The notes under the pieces: generated by a model
The model's database searches: none
What the model saw: the letters and a program-made list of their open reading frames with translations, nothing else
Told to the model about the DNA's origin: nothing
Source: Candidatus Portnoybacteria bacterium CG08_land_8_20_14_0_20_40_83
GTDB taxonomy: Bacteria > Patescibacteriota > Minisyncoccia > Portnoybacterales > GWB1-42-6
NCBI GenBank assembly: GCA_002774415.1
Contig: PEYL01000095.1
Location: 1 to 16,322, forward strand
DNA: 16,322 bases
Direction of reading: 5' to 3'
Part shown: piece after piece, positions 6,700 to 13,702 of the stretch
How the letters are laid out: each line of letters opens with the position of its first letter
How positions within the stretch are numbered: the stretch's first letter is position 1
Program-made: the position numbers and the translations under genes

Positions 6700-7545
6700 T
6701 TAAGACCAGAAGCTTGGGCGACAGTTGCAAATTTTGCAGATAGAATGCAATTTTTTTAAAATTGAAAAATTATACGAAACAGCCACAGCCATGAGGCCCA
6801 GGAGTATAAAAGTCATTGAAATTGCCGCCAAGGTAGTCAAGCAGATTTGGCCGATTGGTGCCAGGCACGTTTCACTATCAGAAATAATCCATGTAAGGTA
6901 ATTGTAGCTTGCGTGGAAAAAAATAGCAAGGCTAAATCCTCGGGCAAGAAACTGGAATTTTTTGGCCGGCTCTCTTAAAGATTTAGCCAGCCAGTATCCC
7001 AATAACCCGGAGCTTAAGGCATGCAAAAATGTGGCAGAGATAAATCGTAAAGCCGAAAGGCTGATAACTTGTCCAAAACCGGGCAGGGGGCTTTGAAAGA
7101 TAAGTAGCAAATTCTCAACTGCCGCAAAACCCAAAGCGGAAATAATCATATAGAGCATTATATCAAGCGGTTCATCAAATTCGGGATTTTTTAAAACTTT
7201 GAAACGGACAACCGCATATTTGACGCATTCTTCAATAACCGGGGCAACAAAAACTATGCTGACAAAAAGATATATATTTCTTGAATTAGATTTCAGAATT
7301 TCAATAAAGCCTGCAAGGTCTGTGGGATTGATAAGCCATTTTACGAAAAGCTCAAGTAAAATAGCCAGGGGCCCCATCAGCATTCCCCAAAGGAAAATTT
7401 TTATTACCATCCGATTTGGTTCTGGATGACTGTCTTTTCGCAAATAAAAAAGAAGCCAGATAACGCTGGGGACAAGGCCGAATATGGCATAGAGAAGATA
7501 AATCACGTAAAATTTCCAATTTCCAATTTCCAATTTCCAATCCAT
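6700..7545 (-). CDS. PrsW-family intramembrane metalloprotease
   Basis: Product of 281 aa with about eight membrane helices. Family motifs are intact: EECVK (105-109, the EExxK glutamates), GFAAVEN (139-145), the His in FLHALSSG (His175) and FHASYN (His211, Asn215), which together should bind the catalytic zinc in the membrane. The sequence FYLRKDSHPEPN (33-44) after the first helix is typical of PrsW N-termini. Members cleave membrane proteins such as the anti-sigma factor RsiW in Bacillus, but the substrate here is unknown and no anti-sigma gene is nearby. The first 12 residues (DWKLEIGNWK) are encoded by a tandem heptamer repeat, so the true start may be a GTG at codon 14. The gene lies 76 nt after valS on the same strand and is probably co-transcribed with it. 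Confidence 0.85.
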   Translation of the reverse strand: MDWKLEIGNWKFYVIYLLYAIFGLVPSVIWLLFYLRKDSHPEPNRMVIKIFLWGMLMGPLAILLELFVKWLINPTDLAGFIEILKSNSRNIYLFVSIVFVAPVIEECVKYAVVRFKVLKNPEFDEPLDIMLYMIISALGFAAVENLLLIFQSPLPGFGQVISLSALRFISATFLHALSSGLLGYWLAKSLREPAKKFQFLARGFSLAIFFHASYNYLTWIISDSETCLAPIGQICLTTLAAISMTFILLGLMAVAVSYNFSILKKLHSICKICNCRPSFWS

Positions 7546-7563
7546 GCCCCGCCTTGCGGGGCA
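7508..7563. repeat. Tandem TTCCAAT heptamers and a GC-rich hairpin
   Basis: Four copies of TTCCAAT run at about 7514-7541 and code for the first residues of the prsW-like protein on the minus strand. They abut the hairpin GCCCCGC/GCGGGGC (7546-7563). That hairpin is followed by ATTTTT on the plus strand only, where no gene needs a terminator, so I read it as a small palindrome in the valS-prsW gap. Confidence 0.7.
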
Positions 7564-7621
7564 TTTTTGGACATTTGGACATTAGAAATTTTATTGGGAA
7601 TTGATTATTGGTAATTGGGAA

Positions 7622-9790
7622 TTATTCTGGCCATTCTTCAATCATTAAAAGTTCTTTTGGCCGAGAGGGGAGTTTTTGATAGATAGCTTCCGTGACAAAA
7701 GGCATGAAAGGGTGGAGGAGTTTGAGAGAATTGTATAAAACCGTCCAAAGCGCGAGCTTGCCCTCATCTGCATCTTTTGAATTATTCTGTATTCTTATTT
7801 TAACATCTTCTATTGTTTTGTCGCAAAATTTGTGCCAGAAGAAATGGTATGCTTCCTGCGCCGCTTCATGAAAGCGGTATTTTTCAATGTCTTGAGTGAT
7901 TTTTTTTGTTGATTTTTGGAGTTCTTTCAATATCCACTTGTCTTCTTTGGTGAATTTTTTATCCGTGTCATCCGGGTGTAAATTCGTGTAATCCGTGTCG
8001 CCAATAGCATTTAAAACAAATTTTGAAGCATTCCAGATTTTATTGGCAAATCTTTTTTGGGCAATAACTTTGTCTTCTGAAACGACAATATCATTGCCTG
8101 CGCCCGTGCCAAAAACAAGCGACATGCGCAGAGCATCTGCCCCATGATCGGTGACCACAGCCAGAGGATCAATTACATTGCCTTTTGATTTTGACATTTT
8201 TTGGCGGTCTTTGTCTCGGACGAGGCCATGAAGGAAGACATATTTGAACGGTACTTTGCCTGTACGATAAATTCCGAGCATTATCATCCGGGCGACCCAA
8301 AAAAACAGAATATCCCAGCCGGTTTCCATAACCGATATCGGATAGAATCGTTTGAAGTCATTAGGCTGGTTTGTCATCAATGTAGTGAAGGGCCACTGAC
8401 CCGACGAAAACCAGGTGTCTAAGGTATCTGGGTCTTGTTCTAAATTGGTATTTGCGCATTTGAGGCATTTTGTCGGCTTTTGTAAAGAGACAATTGTTTC
8501 TTGGCAATTTTGGTCTTGGCAGTAATAAACTGGTAGACGATGCCCCCACCAAAGTTGTCTGGAAATGCACCAATCTTTAATGTTTTTTAGCCAATGAAAA
8601 TAGATTTTGGCAAAGCGGGCTGGTATAAATTTAATTTGTCCGTTTTTAACAGCTTCAATTGCTTTTTCTGCCAGGGGCTTAATCTTAACAAACCACTGCT
8701 TTGAGATCAATGGTTCAATAACAGCCTTGCATCTTTCGCAAATGGCGACATTTTGTTCGTAATCTTCTTCTTTTTCCAGAAGGTTTAAGGCGCTTAAATC
8801 GTCCAAAACTTTTTGCCGGCAATCCGGAATTTTTAGGCCGGCGTAGGCAGAGCCGGCTAGTTCAGTCATTTTTCCGTCTTGTCCGATAACATTAATGGCG
8901 GGAAGCTTATGTCTTTGTGCGATTTCAAAATCGGCTGGGTCGTGGGCGGGTGTAATTTTGACAGCGCCGGTGCCAAAACTAGCTTCAACATTTTTATCCG
9001 CAATTAATGGGATAATCCTATCGATTAACGGTAATTTTATTTGAATATTATTTTTAAGAAATTCGGTGTAGCGTTCGTCTTTGGGATTAACGGCAACGGC
9101 TGTATCTCCGAGCATGGTTTCGGGACGAGTGGTGGCGACGATAATAAAATCACCGCTATTTACAATCGGATATTTAATGTAATAAAGCTTAGCTTTTCTT
9201 GGCTGGTGAATAACTTCAAGATCAGAAAGCGCGGTCTGGCAGCGCGGGCACCAATTGATAATTCGCTCTCCCCGATAGATCAAGCCCTCATCATACATTT
9301 TTTTAAAAGTTTCAATTACAATTTGGGAAATTTTTGGGTCTAAGGTGAACTTTTCTCTTGACCAGTCGCAGGAGGCACCGAGCTTTTTTAGCTGGTCTTC
9401 CATCGCCTTTTTATTGTTTATAGAAAAATCGTATGTCTGGCGATAAAATTCCTCTCGCCCCAAATCAAAACGAGTTTTGCCTTGTTTATTTAACTCTCGT
9501 TCATATACAACCTGGGTCAAAATACCGGCGTGGTCCGCACCGGGTAGCCACAAAGCCGCCTTGCCGCGCATCCGATTGTAGCGAGTCATTATATCTTCAA
9601 GTGTCACAAAAACCGCATGGCCGACATGGAGTGAACCATTAGCATTGGGCGGAGGCATGATGATGCAATAGGGCTTGGTGCCTTTTTTGAGAGGCAGATT
9701 GTCGGGATTAAAATAACCAGATTTTTCCCAAATCTGGTAGATTTTATGTTCAATTTCCTTTGGGTTGTAGGGTTTATTTTCGTTCTCCAT
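7622..9790 (-). CDS. valS: Valyl-tRNA synthetase, short form
   Basis: Product of 722 aa. A class Ia synthetase that charges tRNA-Val and edits mischarged threonine. The HIGH-type motif is HVGH (55-58) in PPPNANGSLHVGHA, and KMSKS is at 531-535. The CP1 editing domain is present (TTRPETMLGDTAVAV). Zinc-knuckle cysteines are visible as CPRC near 182, CERC in the editing region and CQDQNC...CLKC before the KMSKS half. The protein stops at LMIEEWPE, right after the helical anticodon-binding region begins its last segment. Most bacterial ValS proteins are about 880-950 aa and continue into a C-terminal coiled coil that grips the tRNA; this arm is absent. Residues about 597-610 (GDTDYTNLHPDDTD) are coded by an ACACGGAT-type repeat. 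The start is 33 nt after the tsaD stop, with no clear Shine-Dalgarno sequence. Confidence 0.95.
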   Translation of the reverse strand: MENENKPYNPKEIEHKIYQIWEKSGYFNPDNLPLKKGTKPYCIIMPPPNANGSLHVGHAVFVTLEDIMTRYNRMRGKAALWLPGADHAGILTQVVYERELNKQGKTRFDLGREEFYRQTYDFSINNKKAMEDQLKKLGASCDWSREKFTLDPKISQIVIETFKKMYDEGLIYRGERIINWCPRCQTALSDLEVIHQPRKAKLYYIKYPIVNSGDFIIVATTRPETMLGDTAVAVNPKDERYTEFLKNNIQIKLPLIDRIIPLIADKNVEASFGTGAVKITPAHDPADFEIAQRHKLPAINVIGQDGKMTELAGSAYAGLKIPDCRQKVLDDLSALNLLEKEEDYEQNVAICERCKAVIEPLISKQWFVKIKPLAEKAIEAVKNGQIKFIPARFAKIYFHWLKNIKDWCISRQLWWGHRLPVYYCQDQNCQETIVSLQKPTKCLKCANTNLEQDPDTLDTWFSSGQWPFTTLMTNQPNDFKRFYPISVMETGWDILFFWVARMIMLGIYRTGKVPFKYVFLHGLVRDKDRQKMSKSKGNVIDPLAVVTDHGADALRMSLVFGTGAGNDIVVSEDKVIAQKRFANKIWNASKFVLNAIGDTDYTNLHPDDTDKKFTKEDKWILKELQKSTKKITQDIEKYRFHEAAQEAYHFFWHKFCDKTIEDVKIRIQNNSKDADEGKLALWTVLYNSLKLLHPFMPFVTEAIYQKLPSRPKELLMIEEWPE
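7961..8001. repeat. ATCCGTGT-type degenerate tandem repeat inside valS
   Basis: ATCCGTGTCATCCGGGTGTA (7961-7980) continues as AATTCGTGTAATCCGTGTCG (7981-8000), giving four imperfect 9-10-nt units. It is read in frame in valS at a point between the catalytic core and the anticodon-binding domain where the family is variable. I recall similar ACACGGATTACACG repeats in many environmental genomes. Confidence 0.7.
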
Positions 9791-9823
9791 ACATTTTTAG
9801 AATAACAAAAATTTGGTTTATTT

Positions 9824-11083
9824 TCAACTTTGTGGAAGTCTTAAATTCGCCTCAACTTGAATTTTCTGCCAATTATAATTTTTAGTTTTTGGTATTTGGT
9901 TTTTGGTTTTGAAAAATGCTGTCATTCCAATCATCGCCGCGTTATCTGTGCAGAATTCTTTGGGTGGAACAAAAAAATTCAGCGGTAAGCGTTTAATGAT
10001 CAGTGATAAGGTTTCGCGGAGTAAATCGTTTGAGGCCACGCCGCCGGACAGTAAAATTGTTTTTGCACCAAATTCTTTTGCCGCGCGGATGGTTTTTGAA
10101 ACTAAAACATCAATCTCGGCTTGCTGGAATTCGGCGCAAATGGCGGGTGTAAGTTTTTTTATCTGGGCAGGGGCAAGAGTTTTAACAAAATAAAGGGCGG
10201 CCGTTTTTAGGCCGGAGAATGAAAAATCGTAGTCTTTGGAATTAATCATTGGGCGAGGAAATTTTACTTTAATTTTTGGCTGTCGGACAGCGATATTCTG
10301 CCGCTGTCCGACAGCAACAGATTGAGCAATTTGTGCAACAATCGTGCCTCCCGGATAGCCTAAATTAAGCATCTTTGCCAATTTATCAAAAGCTTCTCCG
10401 GCCGCGTCATCGCGCGTTTCACCGAGGATTTTGTAATTGCCAAAGTCGCGCATAAAAATTAATTGCGTGTGGCCGCCGGAGACGACGAGGGATATGGCGG
10501 GGAAAATTAGCTTATGGCTTATAGCATATGGCTTATGGTCAAGCCAGTTGGCGGTGATATGAGCTTCTACGTGGTTTATGGGAATTACTGGCAAATTCCA
10601 GAAGTAGGCAAGTGCTTTAGCAAAATTTACTCCCACCCAAAGCGCCGGCTCAAGTCCCGGGCCATTGGTGACGGCAATTAAGTCAATATCTGGTTTTTGA
10701 TGTCTTATAAGAAAAGGTAAAAGTTTCTTTAGCAATTCAGGCTCGCGATCTAAAATTTTTGTCAGTTTATCCCCTGAGCGAGTCAGTAGGCGAGTCGAAG
10801 GGTTGTCCTTTTTAGCCTTCGAAGCGCTCGCTCCGCACCTTGCGGAGCTCGCTTGCTCAGGCGATAAAAGACGATTATCTTTCAATGCTTGTTTCAAAAT
10901 CGGCACCAGATTTTTTTGATGTTCTCTTTTGGCTAACATCGGGACAACGCCACCGTATGGCGCATGGATTTTTACCTGCGAAGAAACGATGTTTGAGAGT
11001 AATTTAAAACTGCCGTCTGCATTAAACTGCATGACGGCAATACTCGTTTCATCGCAGGATGTTTCTATCGCTAAAATGCGCAT
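9824..11083 (-). CDS. tsaD: tRNA N6-adenosine threonylcarbamoyltransferase TsaD
   Basis: Product of 419 aa; the usual length is about 340. TsaD transfers the threonylcarbamoyl group to A37 of ANN-decoding tRNAs, working with TsaB and TsaE. The start MRILAIETSCDETS is the family N-terminus, so the ATG at 11083 is preferred over longer frames that would run through the tRNA-Glu gene. Metal-binding HVEAH is at 171-175, followed by VVSGGHTQL (200-208), DDAAGEAFDKLAKMLNLGYPGG (225-246), SFSGLKTA (288-295), LLSGGVASN (344-352) and the C-terminal CTDNAAMIG (378-386). The extra length comes from four repeat-derived stretches: residues about 72-106, 181-192, 254-270 and 391-405. An 18-bp palindrome touches the start codon. 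The stop lies 33 nt before valS, in the same transcription direction. Confidence 0.95.
   Translation of the reverse strand: MRILAIETSCDETSIAVMQFNADGSFKLLSNIVSSQVKIHAPYGGVVPMLAKREHQKNLVPILKQALKDNRLLSPEQASSARCGASASKAKKDNPSTRLLTRSGDKLTKILDREPELLKKLLPFLIRHQKPDIDLIAVTNGPGLEPALWVGVNFAKALAYFWNLPVIPINHVEAHITANWLDHKPYAISHKLIFPAISLVVSGGHTQLIFMRDFGNYKILGETRDDAAGEAFDKLAKMLNLGYPGGTIVAQIAQSVAVGQRQNIAVRQPKIKVKFPRPMINSKDYDFSFSGLKTAALYFVKTLAPAQIKKLTPAICAEFQQAEIDVLVSKTIRAAKEFGAKTILLSGGVASNDLLRETLSLIIKRLPLNFFVPPKEFCTDNAAMIGMTAFFKTKNQIPKTKNYNWQKIQVEANLRLPQS
9876..9912. repeat. TTTTTGGT-type short tandem repeat at the tsaD 3' end
   Basis: TTTTTAGTTTTTGGTATTTGG followed by TTTTTGGTTTTG, in units of about 7-8 nt, codes on the minus strand for KTKNQIPKTKN near the TsaD C-terminus. 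It is a low-complexity repeat in frame with the gene. Confidence 0.55.
10279..10315. repeat. Perfect 13-bp inverted repeat inside tsaD
   Basis: GCTGTCGGACAGC (10279-10291) and GCTGTCCGACAGC (10303-10315) are exact inverse copies around an 11-nt spacer. On the minus strand the element codes for about residues 257-268 (AVGQRQNIAVRQ), a loop that TsaD proteins do not normally have. Confidence 0.8.
10509..10540. repeat. GCTTATGGC-type repeat inside tsaD
   Basis: Three imperfect units of GCTTATGG/GCTTATAGCATATGG follow each other. They code for DHKPYAISHKL on the minus strand, between the HVEAH metal site and the SGGHT motif, where other TsaD proteins are shorter. Confidence 0.6.
10765..10867. 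repeat. Paired REP-like palindrome inside tsaD
   Basis: A variant of the CCTGAGC...GTCGAAGG repeat (10772-10802) faces an inverse copy running from CCTTCGAAGCG (from 10816) to GCTTGCTCAGG (ending 10861). Outer arms TTTATC and GATAAA also pair, so the whole block of about 100 nt is one imperfect palindrome. It is read in frame and gives about 35 extra residues. Confidence 0.8.
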
Positions 11084-11158
11084 AAATTTGTTAACAAATT
11101 TTCCCCCTTTGAAAAAGGGAATTTTTAAATCCCTCCCAACTTCCCTTTGCAAAGGGAA
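11084..11158. repeat. Palindromes in the tsaD leader
   Basis: A perfect 18-bp palindrome, AAATTTGTTAACAAATTT (11084-11101), touches the tsaD start codon. It is followed by a copy of the CCCTTT/AAAGGG repeat: CCCTTT/AAAGGG (11105-11119) and the 18-bp palindrome TTCCCTTTGCAAAGGGAA (11141-11158). They fill the gap between tRNA-Glu and tsaD. No T-run marks a terminator on the minus strand. Confidence 0.75.
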
Positions 11159-11169
11159 GAGATATTTTG

Positions 11170-11241
11170 CAGCGCCACGGGGAATCGAACCCCGATTAGT
11201 GGCTTGAAAAGCCGCTGTCCTAACCATTAGACGATGGCGCC
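11170..11241 (-). tRNA. tRNA-Glu, anticodon UUC
   Basis: On the minus strand the acceptor stem GGCGCCA pairs with TGGCGCT, including a G-U closing pair. The anticodon loop TTTTCAA gives anticodon TTC. The T-arm CGGGGTTCGATTCCCCG is perfect, and the D-arm GTCTAATGGTTAGGAC is typical. The anticodon stem (GCGGC/GCCAC) has one C-A mismatch. The 3' CCA is not encoded (GCAA follows). A good promoter lies just upstream, and tsaD follows 87 nt downstream. Confidence 0.95.
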
Positions 11242-11252
11242 AATTTATGATT

Positions 11253-11281
11253 ATTTTAACAGAAATATTGAATAAAATCAA
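11253..11281 (-). promoter_or_regulatory. Candidate sigma-70-type promoter for tRNA-Glu and the tsaD-valS-prsW genes
   Basis: On the minus strand TTGATT (11276-11281), a 17-nt spacer and TAAAAT (11253-11258) form a promoter. The -10 element ends 11 nt before the first base of tRNA-Glu, so transcription would start a few bases before the tRNA. With no terminator before tsaD, the protein genes may be read from the same start. Confidence 0.65.
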
Positions 11282-11309
11282 CGGATGGAGTATGGTTATT
11301 TTAGTCACA

Positions 11310-11425
11310 TGTTAGTGGTTTATAGTCATAGCAGCCGGTTTGGTCTTAGGGTATAGTCATTGGTTTAAAAGCCAAAAACCAAGACCAATAACTAAACTGG
11401 CAGCCAAGACCACAAACTACAGACT
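11310..11425. repeat. Short inverted-repeat tract in the GT2 gene leader
   Basis: TTGGTCTT near 11339 faces AAGACCAA near 11380, with TTGGTTT/AAACCAA pairing inside. GTGGTTTATAGT and CCACAAACTAC form a looser outer pair, and a second AAGACCA copy lies near 11406. The low-complexity tract runs to within a few bases of the ATG at 11431. I see no clear promoter or Shine-Dalgarno sequence for the GT2 gene in it. Confidence 0.5.
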
Positions 11426-11430
11426 ATTGC

Positions 11431-12975
11431 ATGCAAGAAAAGTGGTATTTAGACATCGGTAATGCCAAGGATGAGATAATAAAAAGCCCGTGGGAGCGGG
11501 CTATTTATCGTTGTCTTGAAATGGTGCCGGGCGCGCTCGCCTGGGGCACTCTCTTGTTTGTCGTTTTGATGAGCTGGCTGGCACCCGTTTTTATCGCTTT
11601 CTTCATTATTGCCTTTGATATTTATTGGCTGTTAAAAACCGTTTTTTTGTCGTTCCATATGCGGGCAAGTTACAATACCATGCGCCGCTATATGAAAATC
11701 AACTGGTTGGAAAAGTTAAAAACCGACCCAGAAACATTAAATTCATGGGCAGGAATTTACAATTTGGTTATTTTGCCTTTTTATAAAGAGCCGTTTGAGG
11801 TTTTGGACGCGACGCTTGAGGCGATTTTGAATGCAAATTATCCGAAAGAAAGAATGATTGTTGTTTTGGCTTCTGAACAGAGGGCAGGAGAAAATGCGCA
11901 AAAATCAACGCAACAAATAAAAGATAAATATGGCAGCATTTTTTTTAAATTTTTGGTGACGATTCATCCTTCAAACATTTTAGGGGAGCTGGCAGGCAAG
12001 GGTGCCAACGCTTCTTTCGCGGCCAAGCAGGCAAAAAAAGAAATTATTGATGCCCTTGATATTCCATACCAAAATATTATCGTTTCTAATCTTGATATTG
12101 ATACGCGCATATACCCTGAATATTTCGGCCGGCTGACCTATGCTTTTTTAACATGTGCCAGTCCGTATCTTAGCAGTTTTGAGCCGATTCCTATTTACAA
12201 TAATAATATCTGGGAGGCGCCCAGCTTTTCTCGGGTGGTGGCAACATCGGGCACCTTTTGGCATATGATGCAGCAGGAGCGGCCCGAGAGATTAGCCACT
12301 TTTTCTTCGCACGCGATGAGTTTTAAAGCCCTTGTTGAAGCCGGTTTTTGGAATACAAAAAATGTTTCTGAAGATTCGCGCATTTTTTGGAAGTCTTTGC
12401 TTTTTTACGATGGGGATTATCGGGTGGTGCCTCTTTTTTATCCTGTTTCTATGGATGCAAATCTGGCGCCAAAATTTTTGCAGACCTGCGTTAATATTTA
12501 TCGCCAGCAGAGGCGATGGGGCTGGGGTTCGGAAAATATTCCTTACGTTATTTTTGGTTTTCTGAAGAATAAAAAAATTGGCCTGCGCACAAAAATTTAC
12601 TGGATTTTTAATCATTTGGAAGGATTTTGGTCTTGGGCGACCAATGCTCTAATCATTTTTATGCTTGGCTGGTTGCCTCTGTTTTTGGGCGGGCCCCGTT
12701 TTAATTTAACTGTTTTGTCTTACAATCTGCCGCAAGTGACACGCTTTATAATGACTCTGGCAATGGTTGGTTTGATTTCTTCTGCGATTGTTTCAACTTT
12801 GCTTTTGCCGCCCAGGCCAAAAAAATACGGAAAGAGGAGGCATTTGACAATGGTAATACAGTGGATTTTGCTGCCGGTTACAATTTTAATTTTTGGCGCC
12901 CTGCCGGGCCTGGAAGCCCAGACAAGGCTGATGTTGGGGAGATATATGGGGTTCTGGGTAACACCCAAACAGTAA
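11431..12975 (+). CDS. Membrane-bound family 2 glycosyltransferase
   Basis: Product of 514 aa. Two N-terminal membrane segments (about 36-75) are followed by a cytoplasmic GT-A domain and three C-terminal membrane segments (about 398-420, 430-460, 470-495). This is the layout of processive or polyprenyl-linked GT2 enzymes. Nucleotide-sugar motifs are visible: DID (222-224) as the DxD metal site, SED (313-315) as the probable acceptor-activating acid, and QQRRWGWG (359-366), matching the QxxRW motif. The substrate cannot be read from the sequence; export of an envelope polysaccharide is a reasonable guess. The gene is transcribed opposite to its neighbours on both sides and ends at a shared terminator. 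The ATG at 11431 lacks a Shine-Dalgarno sequence. Confidence 0.85.
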   Translation: MQEKWYLDIGNAKDEIIKSPWERAIYRCLEMVPGALAWGTLLFVVLMSWLAPVFIAFFIIAFDIYWLLKTVFLSFHMRASYNTMRRYMKINWLEKLKTDPETLNSWAGIYNLVILPFYKEPFEVLDATLEAILNANYPKERMIVVLASEQRAGENAQKSTQQIKDKYGSIFFKFLVTIHPSNILGELAGKGANASFAAKQAKKEIIDALDIPYQNIIVSNLDIDTRIYPEYFGRLTYAFLTCASPYLSSFEPIPIYNNNIWEAPSFSRVVATSGTFWHMMQQERPERLATFSSHAMSFKALVEAGFWNTKNVSEDSRIFWKSLLFYDGDYRVVPLFYPVSMDANLAPKFLQTCVNIYRQQRRWGWGSENIPYVIFGFLKNKKIGLRTKIYWIFNHLEGFWSWATNALIIFMLGWLPLFLGGPRFNLTVLSYNLPQVTRFIMTLAMVGLISSAIVSTLLLPPRPKKYGKRRHLTMVIQWILLPVTILIFGALPGLEAQTRLMLGRYMGFWVTPKQ

Positions 12976-12977
12976 TA

Positions 12978-13008
12978 GCCCCGAACCAAAGTAGGTTCGG
13001 TACGGGGC
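12978..13008 (+). other. Hairpin just after the GT2 stop codon
   Basis: GCCCCG pairs with CGGGGC (12978-12983 and 13003-13008) around an alternative inner stem, CGAACC/GGTTCG. It is followed by CAGGCAAATCGTTTTTG, so the T-run is ten bases away. It may help termination or RNA stability, but the hairpin after it is the better terminator. Confidence 0.5.
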
Positions 13009-13023
13009 AGGCAAATCGTTTTT

Positions 13024-13070
13024 GAAAAAAAGAAGCCGACTTTATAAAACAAGCCGGCTTATAATTTTTC
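13024..13070 (-). terminator. Bidirectional rho-independent terminator between the GT2 and DksA-like genes
   Basis: AAGCCG-A-CTT (13033-13042) pairs with AAG-C-CGGCTT (13051-13060). The minus strand continues with CTTTTTTTC and the plus strand with ATAATTTTTC, so it can end both converging genes. Confidence 0.8.
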
Positions 13071-13090
13071 ATTGTGGTGCAGTAAAAACT

Positions 13091-13441
13091 TTAGAGCTTG
13101 CACTCAACGTGCGATTGGGTAAAAGGAACGATTTTTAATCTTTCTGATGAAATGGGGTCGCCGCAGTTTTTGCATATTCCATAACTTCCATTTTCCAAAT
13201 TCTCAAACGCTTCGTCGATCTTCCAAAGACATTTTTCCAGATTTGTGACTCTTGCTTGATAGATAGACGGTCCTCCGTTTGAGTCAGCAATATGAGTTTT
13301 TGAGTGATTAGGCTCCGCGAGACATTCTCCCAGAAGGCCCTTCTTTGCTTGGACCAAATCCTCTTGAATAACTTGCTGTCTGGCTGTCAATATCATTTTT
13401 ATTGCTTCCAGCCTTTTTTTACTTAATCCATTTTTACCCAT
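13091..13441 (-). CDS. DksA/TraR-type C4-like zinc-finger protein
   Basis: Product of 116 aa. The N-terminal half is a predicted helical hairpin (about residues 5-38 and 58-84), and the C-terminus carries the family finger YGICKNCGDPISSERLKIVP (87-106). Cys90 and Cys93 form the first zinc pair. In the second pair the usual first cysteine is His111 (HVEC, 111-114), so the site is C3H. DksA-like proteins reach into the RNA polymerase secondary channel and change promoter choice with ppGpp, but this remote member may not bind ppGpp. The start is supported by a strong AGGAGG about 6 nt before the ATG, complementary to the intact 16S 3' end. It lies downstream of recG on the same strand, with a repeat-filled gap of 260 nt. 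Confidence 0.85.
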   Translation of the reverse strand: MGKNGLSKKRLEAIKMILTARQQVIQEDLVQAKKGLLGECLAEPNHSKTHIADSNGGPSIYQARVTNLEKCLWKIDEAFENLENGSYGICKNCGDPISSERLKIVPFTQSHVECKL

Positions 13442-13557
13442 TGTAACCCTCCTCTTTCAAGTGCGTACGCAATTAGGTTTAAATAAAAAAATAGCCTACT
13501 TCAGCCGATTTTGGAATCCTTAAATTTCACCCCCTTTCTCTCTGGATTTGGGCAGGT

Positions 13558-13633
13558 AAAGGTGTCAGGTACTTTTACACAAGAGTACCTGACACCTTTA
13601 GTAGGAACACTGGATTTAGGAAAGAATCAGTGT
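13558..13633. repeat. REP-like perfect hairpin and a second stem between recG and the DksA-like gene
   Basis: AAAGGTGTCAGGTACT (13558-13573) and AGTACCTGACACCTTT (13584-13599) are perfect 16-bp inverted copies with a 10-nt loop. A second stem, AACACT/AGTGTT with inner GATT/AATC, follows at about 13605-13633. I recall GTGTCAGGTAC palindromes as common dispersed repeats in environmental bacteria. No T-run follows on either strand, so a terminator role is unlikely. Confidence 0.75.
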
Positions 13634-13702
13634 TCGTTTAATAGATAAATGATATCAGAAATTTTTCCTTGAGTCAATAAATTTTATCCACCTAATAGCT
13701 GG

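Noticed and set aside
7546..7563. GCCCCGC hairpin as a terminator for valS
   Set aside because: The T-run lies on the plus strand only, while valS and the prsW-like gene are read on the minus strand.
11084..11308. A longer reading of tsaD that adds 75 residues before MRILAIETS
   Set aside because: The extension runs through the tRNA-Glu gene and palindromic DNA, and the family N-terminus begins at the ATG at 11083.
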